A stretch of 64,000 bases of DNA, taken from NCBI RefSeq assembly GCF_034651555.1, contig NZ_JAYEEQ010000009.1:62001-126000 (forward strand), written 5' to 3'. The position numbers were made by a program, and so were the translations under genes. The first letter of the stretch is position 1; the number at the start of each line of letters is the position of its first letter. Below the pieces are notes generated by a model. The model had not been told where the DNA came from. It ran no database searches and saw only the letters and a list, made by a program, of their open reading frames with translations. Positions 1 to 9,393 of this stretch are shown one piece after another. This DNA is from Aurantibrevibacter litoralis. GTDB lineage: Bacteria; Bacteroidota; Bacteroidia; Flavobacteriales; Flavobacteriaceae.

Positions 1-411
1 GAATATATGCCCCGGTCTCCCTAAGTCATGCGGTTTGGTATCGTCAGAAACCAAAGCCTTAATCGTTTTGGCTCTGTCCTGCACTGAAATTCCGGTGGTA
101 CATCCGTGACCTATGAGATCTACAGAAACCGTGAATTGGGTCTGATGCAAAACCGTATTGTTTTGAACCATCATGGTAAGTCCAAGTGCCTCGCATCGTT
201 CTTCGGTTAAAGGGGCACAAATTAAACCACGACCGTGTTGTGCCATAAAATTGATCATTTCCGGACTCACCTTTTCTGCGGCAGCAATAAAATCGCCTTC
301 GTTCTCCCGGTTTTCGTCATCAACCACAATAATTACTTTTCCATTGCGAATATCTTCAATAGCCTCTTCAATGGTATGTAAGGCTATATTATTTTCGTTA
401 CTTTTAGTCAC
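1..411 (-). CDS. ribB: 3,4-dihydroxy-2-butanone 4-phosphate synthase (5' part, cut by window edge)
   Basis: The enzyme converts ribulose 5-phosphate to 3,4-dihydroxy-2-butanone 4-phosphate plus formate, one branch of riboflavin synthesis in the cytosol. The first 137 codons are present. The acidic loop DDENRENEGD (residues 31-40), which binds Mg2+ and substrate, and the following HGRGLICAPLT segment identify the family. A GTG start is chosen because an in-frame TAA lies only four codons upstream and no ATG lies between. The C-terminus is outside the window, so a RibA (GTP cyclohydrolase II) fusion, common in this phylum, can be neither shown nor excluded. It is last in a minus-strand run after the lptG-like gene. 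Confidence 0.93.
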   Translation of the reverse strand, partial: MTKSNENNIALHTIEEAIEDIRNGKVIIVVDDENRENEGDFIAAAEKVSPEMINFMAQHGRGLICAPLTEERCEALGLTMMVQNNTVLHQTQFTVSVDLIGHGCTTGISVQDRAKTIKALVSDDTKPHDLGRPGHIF

Positions 412-499
412 TACGTTAGTTTTTTATTTATAAATAGTGCGTTCCACATTCCAATAGATGCTTTCTGGAAAGCAGCCCAACGCATAGGGGTAGGGGCTT

Positions 500-2005
500 T
501 TATCTTTTTTTAAGGTTTATATACTTGGCCACAAATTCCTTTATAAAGTCTATTGCACTGCCAATGTTCATAAGACCTTTGTCTGCTGTGGCGCGTTGGG
601 TTAATATAATGCCTAAAGGAAGCATAATCATGGTTGCGAGCCAAGCGCCAAAGATAGGGTGTATATTACCTTCTTTTGCGTAATTACCAGCGAAAACTCC
701 AATAAAATAATAGATTAAAAATAGGATAATAGCAATAACCATTGGGAGTCCTAAGCCTCCTTTTCGAATGATAGCCCCCAATGGGGCGCCCACAAAAAAT
801 AAAATTATACAAGAAAAGGCGAGTGCAAATTTTTTGTGAAGCGATAAAATGTGCATGTTGTATACTTTGAATCTTTTTTGAAATTCTAATTTTTTTCCTT
901 CAATAGTGGTTACAATACTGGCCGATGCATTTTTTGCATTATTGTAAATCTGTATTTTTTGATATTCTGGATACAGTTCGGGAATGTCCTTTATATCAAG
1001 AATAGCAAGCTCATTTTCGAATCCTTCTAGAGCCGTTAATGTATCTTTCTTGCGTGTTTTAGCTGATGTAGCCAAACTTGTATCTCTTTGTTTTTGTGGC
1101 AAAAAGGCACCCATGCGGTTCGAAATATTTTTGGAAAAGGCTGTTACCGCATCAATATTATCGTTTTTTAAGGAATCGATGTCTTTTCGTAGCCGGGACA
1201 CGTTTTTCATTTTATCGGTATTCACTTCCCTTTCTGCTTCCAAATCTACATTGTTCAATTCTGAAAAATCCATATTCATCACATAGGTTTCAAAATCGGA
1301 TTTTGCAAAAGGGTTTTTAGGATCATCTTTAGTATCTTTAGGTTTTAGATCTTCATAATAATGTCCGTCTCTTAAAACCAAGGAAAGAATATCTGAATCT
1401 TCACTACTGACCAACTCACCTGTTTTGGCTTTAATTACCGTATTATTGATATAGGTTTTTGTTTTTTTATGAATAATGACATTTTGTAAAAATCGGTCGT
1501 TATCACCGTATTTTTTATCTACTTTAATGTTCATTCCGGTGCCTTCAAAATCGCTAAAAACTCCTTCTGCTATGGCCACGGCGGGTTTCACTTGAGCTAT
1601 GTTTCGTCGTAGATTATAAATTTTTTGCTCTGCAGCAGGGATAACATTATCGGCAAAATAAAACGTAACACCGCCCAAAAATGTAACAAAAACAATGAGG
1701 CTAAGCATAGCGCGTTGCAAGGATATTCCGGAGGCTTTCATAGCCGCAAACTCATAGTTTTCTGCAAAGGTGCCAAAAGTGAGGATTGAAGACAAGAGTA
1801 CTGTAAGAGGAAGTACTTTTTCAGTAAGATTAGGCATGATGTAAAAGAGAAACTTACCAATAATCATCACATCCAGACCTTTACCGGCCAAATCATCGAT
1901 AAACAACCAAATCGTTTGAAATATGAAGATGAGCATCAAAATCACAAACGAACTAAAAAAATTAAATAAAAATCGAGATAAAATGTAGCGGTCTAATATT
2001 TTCAA
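500..2005 (-). CDS. LptF/LptG family permease (LPS export)
   Basis: Inner-membrane permease of the YjgP/YjgQ family. LptF and LptG form the membrane core of the ABC machine that lifts lipopolysaccharide onto the Lpt bridge. The 501-residue protein has the family layout: an N-terminal MKILDRYILSRF start with about three membrane segments (roughly residues 10-35, 55-75, 100-120), a long periplasmic domain, and three C-terminal membrane segments (about 390-480). The periplasmic part is longer than in E. coli proteins, as usual in Bacteroidetes. It begins four bases after the lolA stop and probably shares its transcript. Whether it is LptF or LptG is not decided here. Confidence 0.88.
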   Translation of the reverse strand: MKILDRYILSRFLFNFFSSFVILMLIFIFQTIWLFIDDLAGKGLDVMIIGKFLFYIMPNLTEKVLPLTVLLSSILTFGTFAENYEFAAMKASGISLQRAMLSLIVFVTFLGGVTFYFADNVIPAAEQKIYNLRRNIAQVKPAVAIAEGVFSDFEGTGMNIKVDKKYGDNDRFLQNVIIHKKTKTYINNTVIKAKTGELVSSEDSDILSLVLRDGHYYEDLKPKDTKDDPKNPFAKSDFETYVMNMDFSELNNVDLEAEREVNTDKMKNVSRLRKDIDSLKNDNIDAVTAFSKNISNRMGAFLPQKQRDTSLATSAKTRKKDTLTALEGFENELAILDIKDIPELYPEYQKIQIYNNAKNASASIVTTIEGKKLEFQKRFKVYNMHILSLHKKFALAFSCIILFFVGAPLGAIIRKGGLGLPMVIAIILFLIYYFIGVFAGNYAKEGNIHPIFGAWLATMIMLPLGIILTQRATADKGLMNIGSAIDFIKEFVAKYINLKKR

Positions 2006-2009
2006 TGCC

Positions 2010-2651
2010 TTAGTTTCTTACGATGTAGTACCCTTCTTTTTTATATTTGTTTTCATCAAAAGTAAATAAGGTTTTTGACAGGGGTTGGTTTGTTTTAAAA
2101 GAATTAACAGTGATGGTGGTATTGGTGCCATTTTTTCCTGTTTCAATAAGTTTATGTATATGCTTGGTCTCATTATCTATACCCAATAATATGGATTTGA
2201 TTTCGGACTTACTGTCTATGGGAGTCAATTTTACATACTGTATTTTACGTCCTTGCACATTTTGAAGAATATCCCACTCATAGGTATGCCCTTGGCGATA
2301 GAAGGTAAGCATTTTTGATGGGGTTATGGTCTGCGCGTCATCGGACTTGTTTTCTATAGTAACCTCCTCATTTTCGGGAACTATGGTATATACTTTTTTA
2401 CCGTCAAAAATTTGTTGAGCTCCTAAATAATTAAATAGATACTTGTCGCCCTCCAACGTAACATCGCCACGAGTTTCCTGATTTATGTTGGCCTCGGTGT
2501 TTTGTAAGGAATATTTAAAATCAACATAGACATTGTTATAACTTTTTACTTTCTGGTAAACTTCATCCAATAAGGCTTTTGCTTTGTCGGCGTTTTGCGC
2601 ACCAACCATATTGGCCACTAAAAAGAGTACAATTAAAGCTATTTTTTTCAT
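2010..2651 (-). CDS. lolA: LolA-like periplasmic outer-membrane lipoprotein carrier
   Basis: A periplasmic chaperone of the LolA/LolA-like family that ferries lipoproteins or related lipids from the inner to the outer membrane. The 213-residue protein starts with a clear signal peptide (MKKIALIVLFLVANMVGAQ, cleavage near residue 18). Its mature part is rich in beta strands, with the typical opening LLDEVYQKVKSYNNVYVDFKY and the pattern GDVTLEGDKYLFNYLGAQQI. It sits 12 bases after ftsK and just before the lptG-like gene, a neighbourhood shared by many flavobacteria. No LolB is visible; Bacteroidetes generally lack one, so the final acceptor is unknown. Confidence 0.85.
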   Translation of the reverse strand: MKKIALIVLFLVANMVGAQNADKAKALLDEVYQKVKSYNNVYVDFKYSLQNTEANINQETRGDVTLEGDKYLFNYLGAQQIFDGKKVYTIVPENEEVTIENKSDDAQTITPSKMLTFYRQGHTYEWDILQNVQGRKIQYVKLTPIDSKSEIKSILLGIDNETKHIHKLIETGKNGTNTTITVNSFKTNQPLSKTLFTFDENKYKKEGYYIVRN

Positions 2652-2663
2652 GGTTATGTTATG

Positions 2664-5030
2664 TTATTTTGTTTCGTTGTTTAAAAAAGAATGCAATTCA
2701 CTTATGTCAGAAAACAAAACCTGTCGGGCTTTACTTCCCTCAAAAGGACCTACGATACCGGCAGCTTCCAACTGATCAATAATTCGCCCCGCCCTGTTGT
2801 AGCCTAATTTTAATTTTCGCTGAATTAAAGAGGCCGAACCTTGTTGGGCTATAACAATCACTTCTGCGGCTTCCCGGAACATGGCATCTCTATCTGCTAT
2901 ATCATAATCAATACTTGTGCCAGAATCTTCCCCTACATATTCCGGCAGCATATGGGCTTCTGGATAGGCCCGCTGCGCCCCAATATATTCTGTAATCCGT
3001 GCTATTTCCGGTGTATCTACAAAGGCGCACTGCAGGCGCGTTACGTCATTTCCTTGTGTAAATAACATATCACCCCTACCAATAAGCTGATCTGCACCTT
3101 GCGTATCCAAAATGGTTCTGGAATCTATTTTAGAAGTAACTCTAAAGGCTATCCGCGCCGGGAAATTAGCCTTAATAATACCCGTTATAACATTTACCGA
3201 AGGGCGTTGTGTAGCGATAACCAAGTGAATGCCAATAGCTCGTGCCAACTGCGCCAAACGGGCAATAGGCGTTTCTACTTCTTTACCGGCGGTCATTATT
3301 AAGTCGGCAAACTCATCTATAACTACCACGATATAAGGTAAAAAAAGATGTCCGTCGTTCGGGTTTAGCTTCCGTGCTTTAAATTTTTCGTTGTATTCTT
3401 TAATGTTGCGCACCATAGCAAGTTTTAACAACTCATAGCGGTTGTCCATTTCAATACAAAGTGAATTGAGGGTGTGGATTACTTTGGTGTTGTCCGTAAT
3501 AATGGCTTCATCGGTATCGGGTAATTTTGCTAAAAAATGTCTTTCTATTTTATTGAAAAGGGTTAGTTCCACTTTTTTAGGATCTATCAAAACAAACTTC
3601 ACCTCTGCAGGATGCTTTTTGTACAATAAAGAAGTTAGCACCGCATTTAGTCCTACAGATTTTCCCTGTCCGGTAGCACCGGCCATTAATAAATGGGGCA
3701 TTTTGGCTAAATCGACCACAAAGGTTTCATTGCTAATGGTTTTCCCGAAGGCTATGGGGAGTTGCATTTCGGCCTTCTGAAACTTACTGGAAGCAATAAC
3801 GCTCCGCATAGCCACAATAGTAGGGTTCTTATTCGGCACTTCGATGCCTATGGTACCTTTTCCCGGAATAGGTGCAATTATACGAATGCCAAGAGCGGCC
3901 AAAGACAGGGCTATGTCGTCTTCCAGGTTTTTTATTTTTGAAATTCGAATTCCCGCATCGGGCACTATTTCGTACAAGGTTACTGTTGGCCCTATGGTCG
4001 CTTTAATTTGAGCGATGCCAATTTTGTAGTTTTTTAACGTATCTACAATACGGTTTTTATTTTCCTCTAATTCTTCCTGATTTATGGTGATGCCTCCACC
4101 GGAACCATGTGCATCGAGCAACTCAATAACGGGAAATTTATAGCTTGCCAGCTCCAAGGTAGGATCGAACTCGCCAAAATCTTCAACCAATTTTGCCGAT
4201 AAATTGTCCTTTTCTTCGGTTTCTGTGGCAATCTCTTTCACTTCCATCGAAATACTCTCCTCTTCTTCAATGGTATTGGTGATTTGAAAATCTTCTGTTG
4301 ATTTATCTCTCAGCGGGGGAATGTCCTTTTTATGCGTATACGTGTCTACTACGATTGGTGTTTCGTCTTCTTTAGATAAAACCTCCGATACGGAATCAGT
4401 ATTCTGTTCTTGCCCCGGATTTTTAAATTCAGAAACCAACGACTTTCGTTTTTGTCCCAAAAAAGACACTATTTGTTCCGGGTTTACCTTAAAAAAACGG
4501 ACTAAAATAATAATTAACACAAAAAGTAAGATCAGAAATACACCAATCTTTCCTGTGTAATCCTGTAAAAAATCATTCATCTCATAGCCTACCAATCCAC
4601 CCAATAAAGGTCTATCAGCAGCAAAAAAACCAAGCGCTATAGAGATCCAAACTACAAATAAAAGCCCCCAAATCCATTTTTTAACAAGTCCCTTTTTTTC
4701 TAAACTCATAAAAAGAGATAATCCCGTACTAAAAAGTAGAAAGCTGAAAATAAAGGAAGCCAAACCAAATCCCCTGTACATAAAAAAGTGACTTACTCCG
4801 GCTCCAAATTTATTCAGTAAATTTTGCGCTTCCTGATTGCGATCACTGAAGGCAGAGAGCAGACTTTGATCCTCTTTCCAGGTGAAATAAAAAGAAATAA
4901 AAGAGAAAAAAAGTGCTACGCTTAACAGCATAAGCAGACTTCCCAAAATAATTTTATTTTGTTTGGATAACCGTAAAGAAAAACGCTTTTTTGTCGTGGT
5001 CGACTTTGATTTTTTATCTTTCTTTATCAT
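2664..5030 (-). CDS. ftsK: DNA translocase FtsK/SpoIIIE
   Basis: A septal DNA pump that clears chromosome termini from the division plane and activates XerCD recombination. The 788-residue protein has a basic N-terminus, four membrane segments (about residues 28-50, 85-108, 120-138, 163-180), a short charged linker (about 190-290), and the RecA-like motor with Walker A GATGQGKS at 451-458 and the Walker B-type segment PYIVVVIDEFADL. The C-terminal gamma winged helix (RKLKLGYNRAGRIIDQLEAAG) would read KOPS-like polar sequences. The linker is much shorter than in E. coli, normal for this phylum. It follows dgkA by about 60 bases and precedes lolA. Confidence 0.97.
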   Translation of the reverse strand: MIKKDKKSKSTTTKKRFSLRLSKQNKIILGSLLMLLSVALFFSFISFYFTWKEDQSLLSAFSDRNQEAQNLLNKFGAGVSHFFMYRGFGLASFIFSFLLFSTGLSLFMSLEKKGLVKKWIWGLLFVVWISIALGFFAADRPLLGGLVGYEMNDFLQDYTGKIGVFLILLFVLIIILVRFFKVNPEQIVSFLGQKRKSLVSEFKNPGQEQNTDSVSEVLSKEDETPIVVDTYTHKKDIPPLRDKSTEDFQITNTIEEEESISMEVKEIATETEEKDNLSAKLVEDFGEFDPTLELASYKFPVIELLDAHGSGGGITINQEELEENKNRIVDTLKNYKIGIAQIKATIGPTVTLYEIVPDAGIRISKIKNLEDDIALSLAALGIRIIAPIPGKGTIGIEVPNKNPTIVAMRSVIASSKFQKAEMQLPIAFGKTISNETFVVDLAKMPHLLMAGATGQGKSVGLNAVLTSLLYKKHPAEVKFVLIDPKKVELTLFNKIERHFLAKLPDTDEAIITDNTKVIHTLNSLCIEMDNRYELLKLAMVRNIKEYNEKFKARKLNPNDGHLFLPYIVVVIDEFADLIMTAGKEVETPIARLAQLARAIGIHLVIATQRPSVNVITGIIKANFPARIAFRVTSKIDSRTILDTQGADQLIGRGDMLFTQGNDVTRLQCAFVDTPEIARITEYIGAQRAYPEAHMLPEYVGEDSGTSIDYDIADRDAMFREAAEVIVIAQQGSASLIQRKLKLGYNRAGRIIDQLEAAGIVGPFEGSKARQVLFSDISELHSFLNNETK

Positions 5031-5091
5031 TAAGGCCTTATTGATGGGGCAAAATTACAAATTTACGAAGGATGATAGGAAAAGAATAAGA

Positions 5092-5457
5092 TCAAAAAAG
5101 TTTTGGCAGGTAAATGATCAGTCCAACAATTACCGCGGCTATAGAAACCAGCATCACAGCACCGGCCGAAACATCTTTTATAAATCCAATTTTAGGATCG
5201 TGTTCGGGTTGAATGTAATCCGCCATTTTTTCAATAGCCGTGTTTACGCCTTCCGTACCAAGAACTAAGGCAATTGCCAGAATTTGCAATATCCATTCCG
5301 TCTCCGAAATTTCAAAATAAAATCCAATACCGGTCATTACAAGGGTTATAAAAACTTGTGTTTTTATACTCGCCTCAGTACGGAGTAACAACAAAGCACC
5401 TTTCAGCGCAAAACCCACGCTCCTAATTCTATTCAAAAAAAAATGTTCCTTAGGCAT
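5092..5457 (-). CDS. dgkA: diacylglycerol kinase family membrane protein
   Basis: A small integral membrane kinase that phosphorylates diacylglycerol or undecaprenol. At 121 residues it has the family size. The signature EGVNTAIEKMADY (about residues 69-81) matches the conserved catalytic/Mg-binding helix. Membrane segments lie near residues 32-48, 53-68 and 95-117. Its start overlaps the end of tpx by eight bases, so the two are translationally coupled. Which lipid it uses is not readable from sequence; in non-Proteobacteria the preferred substrate is often undecaprenol. Confidence 0.92.
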   Translation of the reverse strand: MPKEHFFLNRIRSVGFALKGALLLLRTEASIKTQVFITLVMTGIGFYFEISETEWILQILAIALVLGTEGVNTAIEKMADYIQPEHDPKIGFIKDVSAGAVMLVSIAAVIVGLIIYLPKLF

Positions 5458-5956
5458 TCATTAGCGCCTCTAAGGCAGCTTTGTAATTGGGTTCATCTAC
5501 TATTTCAGGAACTTGTTCGGAATAGACAACCGTTCCGTTAGCATCCAATACCACCACAGCTCTAGAATGAAGTCCCTCTAATGGGCCATCGGTAAATGCC
5601 ACCTGATAGGCTGTTCCAAAATTACCATCCCTGAAATCGGATAATAATTCTACTTGGTCAATGCCTTCGGCACCACAAAAACGGCCTTGTGCAAAAGGTA
5701 AATCCTTAGAAATACATAGTACTTTGGTGTTTTCGAGTTCCGCTGCTTCTTCATTAAATTGCCGAACCGACTGTGCACAGGTTCCTGTATCTATGCTTGG
5801 GAAAATATTTAAAACCACCTTATGACCACGGTAGTCGGCCAAAGTTGCTAATGATAAATCTCCTTTAACAAGGTTAAAATCGGGTGCCTTTGATCCGGTT
5901 TTTGGAAGGTCGCCTACGGTATGAATGGTGTTGCCTTTGAGTGTAACTGTTGCCAT
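5450..5956 (-). CDS. tpx: thiol peroxidase (atypical 2-Cys peroxiredoxin)
   Basis: Reduces hydroperoxides with electrons from thioredoxin. The 168 residues match the family length. The peroxidatic Cys60 sits in DTGTCAQSVRQF and the resolving Cys94 in GRFCGAEG, at the same spacing as Cys61 and Cys95 of E. coli Tpx. The MATVTLKGNTIHTVGDLP start is typical. There is no signal peptide, so it acts in the cytosol here. It is the first gene of the minus-strand run tpx, dgkA, ftsK, lolA, lptG-like, ribB, after a gap of about 120 bases that should hold its promoter. Confidence 0.97.
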   Translation of the reverse strand: MATVTLKGNTIHTVGDLPKTGSKAPDFNLVKGDLSLATLADYRGHKVVLNIFPSIDTGTCAQSVRQFNEEAAELENTKVLCISKDLPFAQGRFCGAEGIDQVELLSDFRDGNFGTAYQVAFTDGPLEGLHSRAVVVLDANGTVVYSEQVPEIVDEPNYKAALEALMNA

Positions 5957-6076
5957 GATTTATGTGTTTAAATTTTGTGTGAAATTAAAAAATATACGGA
6001 GGAAATGGAACTATTTTGATTAAATAAACGTTAAACCTCAGATTTATGACGGATTCTATGATGCAATGATCCTAAT

Positions 6077-7555
6077 TTAGGCGGAAGCAGTTTTAGGGAC
6101 TAATGCTTTAAGTTTTATCTTAAAAAAGGCAAAAGTTAAGGTCATAAACGGACTTAACCAATTAAAAATAGCGAACAAAAAATACTCCCCCGTTCCTACG
6201 CCCAACACCCCAGACTGATAGGCCCCGCATGTGTTCCAAGGAATAAGTACAGAAGTCACAGTTCCCGAATCTTCTAGAGTTCGACTCAAATTTTGAGGGG
6301 CAAGACCCCGGTCTGCATAGGCCTTTTTAAACATTTTACCGGGAATGACAATGGCGAGGTACTGATCACTGGCAATGGCATTTAGCCCCAGACAGCTAAG
6401 TACCGTACTGGCAAACAAACCAAATATGGTTGTAGCAAAAGATAACAGCACAGCCGTTATTTTAGAAAGGGCACCAATGGCGTCCATAATGCCTCCAAAG
6501 ACCATTGCGCAACATATAAGCGCAATAGTCCATAACATGCCTTGCATTCCTCCGGCACTAAACAATTCATTTAATTTATCGTTGTCCGTTACAATGGAGG
6601 TTTCAACAAAAATAGCTCTTAACACGGCTGTTACAGGCGAATCTTTATTTAAAATTTCGAGCGTACACCCTTGGAAAATCATCGCAAAAATTCCGGCTAA
6701 ACCTACGCCAACACCTAAAGCAATAAGGGGTTTTGTTTTTAGGACGATTAACAGAATAACTACTAAGGGAACGATAAACAAGTATGGGGTAATCGTAAAA
6801 TAATTGGTAATGGTTTCCATAAGACCACTAATATCTGCATTCCCCGTAGTTTGCGTAGTGAAACTCAGGATGGAGAAGATCGCTAGGGTAATGAGAATGG
6901 TAGGTACCGTTGTAAAGGTCATATATCTAATATGCGTAAATAAGTCCGTACCGGCCATAGCGGGTGCTAAATTTGTAGTGTCACTTAAGGGAGACATCTT
7001 GTCACCAAAATAAGCTCCTGAAATAACAGCACCCGCTACCATGCCTCCCGATATGCCCAATGCCGTACCGATGCCCACCAAGGCAATACCTACAGTGGCC
7101 GAGGTAGTCCATGAACTTCCGGTAGCCAACGAAATTAGGGCAGCTATTATCACGGATGCGGGTAAAAAAATAGATGGATTAAGCACCTGTAGCCCGTAAT
7201 ATACCATGGCTGGTATAATACCGCTAACCAACCAAGTCCCCGCCAAAGCCCCCACAAGAAACAATATCATGATGGGTACAAATACACTTTTAAGGTTTTC
7301 CCAAGTTTCCGCAATCATGGATTTCAAGGTGACCTTATTAAAAAAGCCAACGACAGCAGCAAAACCACCGCCAATGAGCAAAATGAACTGGTTAGAATAT
7401 TCCCCAAAAACTTCACCATCTTTAAAAAAAATATTGTACGCCAATAGCAGCATCAGCAGTACAACAGGGATAAGGGCTTCCCAAATATTTAATTTTTTAT
7501 TCTCTACAATATGCGGCAGTTGGGGTTCAGAAGATTGGTTAGGATGGCTTGGCAT
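6077..7555 (-). CDS. nhaC: Na+/H+ antiporter NhaC
   Basis: A secondary transporter of the NhaC family that exchanges internal Na+ for external H+. The 492-residue protein has a short hydrophilic N-terminus (residues 1-25) followed by about 12 hydrophobic segments. Family features include LISLATGSSWTTSATVGIAL (about 140-160), GDKMSPLSDTTNLAPA (about 185-200) and LEDSGTVTSVLIPWNTCG near residue 430. It appears to be a single-gene unit, with gaps on both sides. Some NhaC relatives are amino-acid or malate/lactate antiporters, so the Na+/H+ assignment rests on family similarity. Confidence 0.93.
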   Translation of the reverse strand: MPSHPNQSSEPQLPHIVENKKLNIWEALIPVVLLMLLLAYNIFFKDGEVFGEYSNQFILLIGGGFAAVVGFFNKVTLKSMIAETWENLKSVFVPIMILFLVGALAGTWLVSGIIPAMVYYGLQVLNPSIFLPASVIIAALISLATGSSWTTSATVGIALVGIGTALGISGGMVAGAVISGAYFGDKMSPLSDTTNLAPAMAGTDLFTHIRYMTFTTVPTILITLAIFSILSFTTQTTGNADISGLMETITNYFTITPYLFIVPLVVILLIVLKTKPLIALGVGVGLAGIFAMIFQGCTLEILNKDSPVTAVLRAIFVETSIVTDNDKLNELFSAGGMQGMLWTIALICCAMVFGGIMDAIGALSKITAVLLSFATTIFGLFASTVLSCLGLNAIASDQYLAIVIPGKMFKKAYADRGLAPQNLSRTLEDSGTVTSVLIPWNTCGAYQSGVLGVGTGEYFLFAIFNWLSPFMTLTFAFFKIKLKALVPKTASA

Positions 7556-7643
7556 GTATCTCTAAATAAGTTATTCGTAATATTACGATTTTCGTTTTTG
7601 TTCTGCAACCCTTTCCGCTAGGGTAATTCAAAAACACAAGGTT

Positions 7644-8846
7644 CTAGGGTGTAATCCCTAATTTATCCATACATTCTCTCATGAGGAGGTAGGTTCTTTG
7701 TATGTCATTATCCAAGCCTATAGAAAATCGAATAAGACCTTCGGAGAGTCCCATTTTAGCACGTTCATCTAGCGGGATTTCGGATGACGTTGAGGCACTA
7801 GGTGCCGAAAATAAAGTTTTGTAAAATCCAAGGCTTACTGCCAAATAGCCTAGTTTTTTTTGTTGCATTAGTTCCATTAGTTCATTTGCCTTTGTGGCCG
7901 ATCCTACATCTACGGTCAAAAGGCCACCATAGCCATACTCCACATTCATAAGGGTATTTAATGTGTGGTGCCCCGGGTGAGAAGAGAGGCCGGGATAGAC
8001 TACTCTAAATCCGTCATTTTCCAATTTACGAGCCAAAAAAAGGGTATTTTCACTATGTTTTTTTACTCGGATATGTAGCGTCCTTAAATTCTTCAGAATA
8101 GAAGCAGCGCGCGCACTATCTAAAGTGCTACCAAGTAACATCCCCGCGCCGTGTTGCACATCTTTTAAACCGAGACAAAAGTTAGATGTACCACAAACTA
8201 CACCCGCTACACAATCTCCGGTGCCATTAATAAACTTCGTTAAACTGTGTATCACAATAGCGGCACCCCATTTGGCGGGAGTCATAGTTAATGGAGAAAA
8301 TGTATTGTCTACCACTAACGGTATATTATGGCTTTTACCTACCGCCGAAAGCTTCTGAATATCCGCAACTTCCAAAAGAGGGTTGCTAAGCGATTCACAA
8401 TAAATCACTTTGGTTTTCGGTTTTATCGCTTGCGCCACTAAGGCTGTATCTGTAAAATCTACAAAAGTGGTAGTAATATTAAATTTCGGTAAAAAATGTT
8501 TCAGAAAAGCGTACGTACCACCGTAAATGGTTCGACTGCACACAATATGGTCTCCGGCACTGCATAATTGCAGTATCACCGCAGTAATGGCCCCCATACC
8601 ACTAGCCGTTACGTTAGCACTCTCAGTGCCTTCTAAGGTTGCCAAAGTCTGACCAAGGTACAGATTAGAAGGGGAGGAGTGCCTGCTGTATAAATAGCAA
8701 CCTTCGGTATTGCCCTCAAAGGTATCGAACATGGTTTTGGCGGAAAGAAATGTATAGGTCGATGAGTCTGAAATTGAGGGATTTACCCCGCCAAACTCCC
8801 CAAAATACTGTAAGTCCTGTATCTGATCAATTGCGTTATGTGTCAT
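7644..8846 (-). CDS. methionine gamma-lyase-like PLP enzyme (Cys/Met metabolism family)
   Basis: A fold-type I PLP enzyme of the trans-sulfuration family. PLP Lys204 lies in HSLTKFINGTGD, Asp180 (VVDNTFSP) pairs with the pyridine nitrogen, and YLYSRHSSPS (51-60) gives the Tyr/Arg that bind the neighbouring subunit's phosphate. Length (400) fits. Family members include cystathionine gamma-synthase, beta- and gamma-lyase and methionine gamma-lyase. The lyase call is inferred from the divergent Lrp/AsnC regulator, a pairing typical of amino-acid degradation, and from overall resemblance; substrate is not proven. An AT-rich palindrome lies immediately upstream of the start. Confidence 0.85.
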   Translation of the reverse strand: MTHNAIDQIQDLQYFGEFGGVNPSISDSSTYTFLSAKTMFDTFEGNTEGCYLYSRHSSPSNLYLGQTLATLEGTESANVTASGMGAITAVILQLCSAGDHIVCSRTIYGGTYAFLKHFLPKFNITTTFVDFTDTALVAQAIKPKTKVIYCESLSNPLLEVADIQKLSAVGKSHNIPLVVDNTFSPLTMTPAKWGAAIVIHSLTKFINGTGDCVAGVVCGTSNFCLGLKDVQHGAGMLLGSTLDSARAASILKNLRTLHIRVKKHSENTLFLARKLENDGFRVVYPGLSSHPGHHTLNTLMNVEYGYGGLLTVDVGSATKANELMELMQQKKLGYLAVSLGFYKTLFSAPSASTSSEIPLDERAKMGLSEGLIRFSIGLDNDIQRTYLLMRECMDKLGITP

Positions 8847-8858
8847 TCTAAAATAATT

Positions 8859-8872
8859 TTTAATTGATTAAA
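8859..8872. promoter_or_regulatory. candidate Lrp-type operator palindrome
   Basis: A perfect 14-base palindrome, TTTAATTGATTAAA apart from its TG centre, lies 13 bases upstream of the lyase start codon in a very AT-rich segment. Lrp/AsnC proteins bind AT-rich imperfect palindromes and often control the divergent gene, here the regulator encoded about 520 bases away. The role is inferred. AT-rich DNA gives short palindromes by chance, so confidence is low. Confidence 0.35.
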
Positions 8873-9128
8873 TTAATGTATCCTAGATAAATAATCAATA
8901 CTATTATTATTAATTAGTTTTAAAAACTATACATTAGTATATATTTAGATTTTAAACTTGATATGCGTCCAAATTTATCTTAAAATCAGAATGAGTTACA
9001 AAAGCGGTGAGGTACAATTTAGAACATGGAAAATACCAGTGGATTCTTAATTTTTGTGTTAATGAATGCGTCATAAAGTAATTTTGAAAGGCGAGAAAAA
9101 TGCCTTAACAAGCTTAATTTTTGCTGTT

Positions 9129-9333
9129 AATCTAAAGATTCCCCGACCCAAGGGTCGGAGTTTGCCATTTATCGCTCCTTTGGAGAGGTCGGAACTGCCT
9201 TTTTGCAGTTCCGGGTGAGGTAAAATACAAAATTTCGGTTTTTGGCTCAAAGGCCAAAATGAAACTGGCGAAACCCGTACTGAGCGCAGCAGAACTATAC
9301 CTCTATGGCTTGACTCGGGAATAGTCAGTTTCA
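9129..9333 (-). repeat. hairpin-rich intergenic repeat, copy 1
   Basis: This 205-base block recurs, in opposite orientation, as copy 2 about 21 kb away. On the minus strand it begins GAAACTGACTA and ends AATCTTTAGATT. It holds successive stem-loops: an outer GAAACTG/CAGTTTC pair, ATTTTGGCC facing GGCCAAAA, GGAACTGC facing GCAGTTCC, a pair around CTCCAAAGGAG, and CCGACCC facing GGGTCGG. It is about 25 bases longer than copy 2 because of extra sequence in the first hairpin. It fills much of the 547-base gap between the lyase and the lrp-type gene; the remainder is AT-rich promoter DNA with no further gene seen. Confidence 0.85.
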
Positions 9334-9393
9334 AGAAATTTTTTATTGGGCTGTTATCGCTCCTAATGAAACGATTTAATTTAAAAAATTGAA

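Noticed and set aside
984..1286. 100-codon plus-strand frame inside the lptG-like gene
   Set aside because: Antisense shadow of a clear permease gene.
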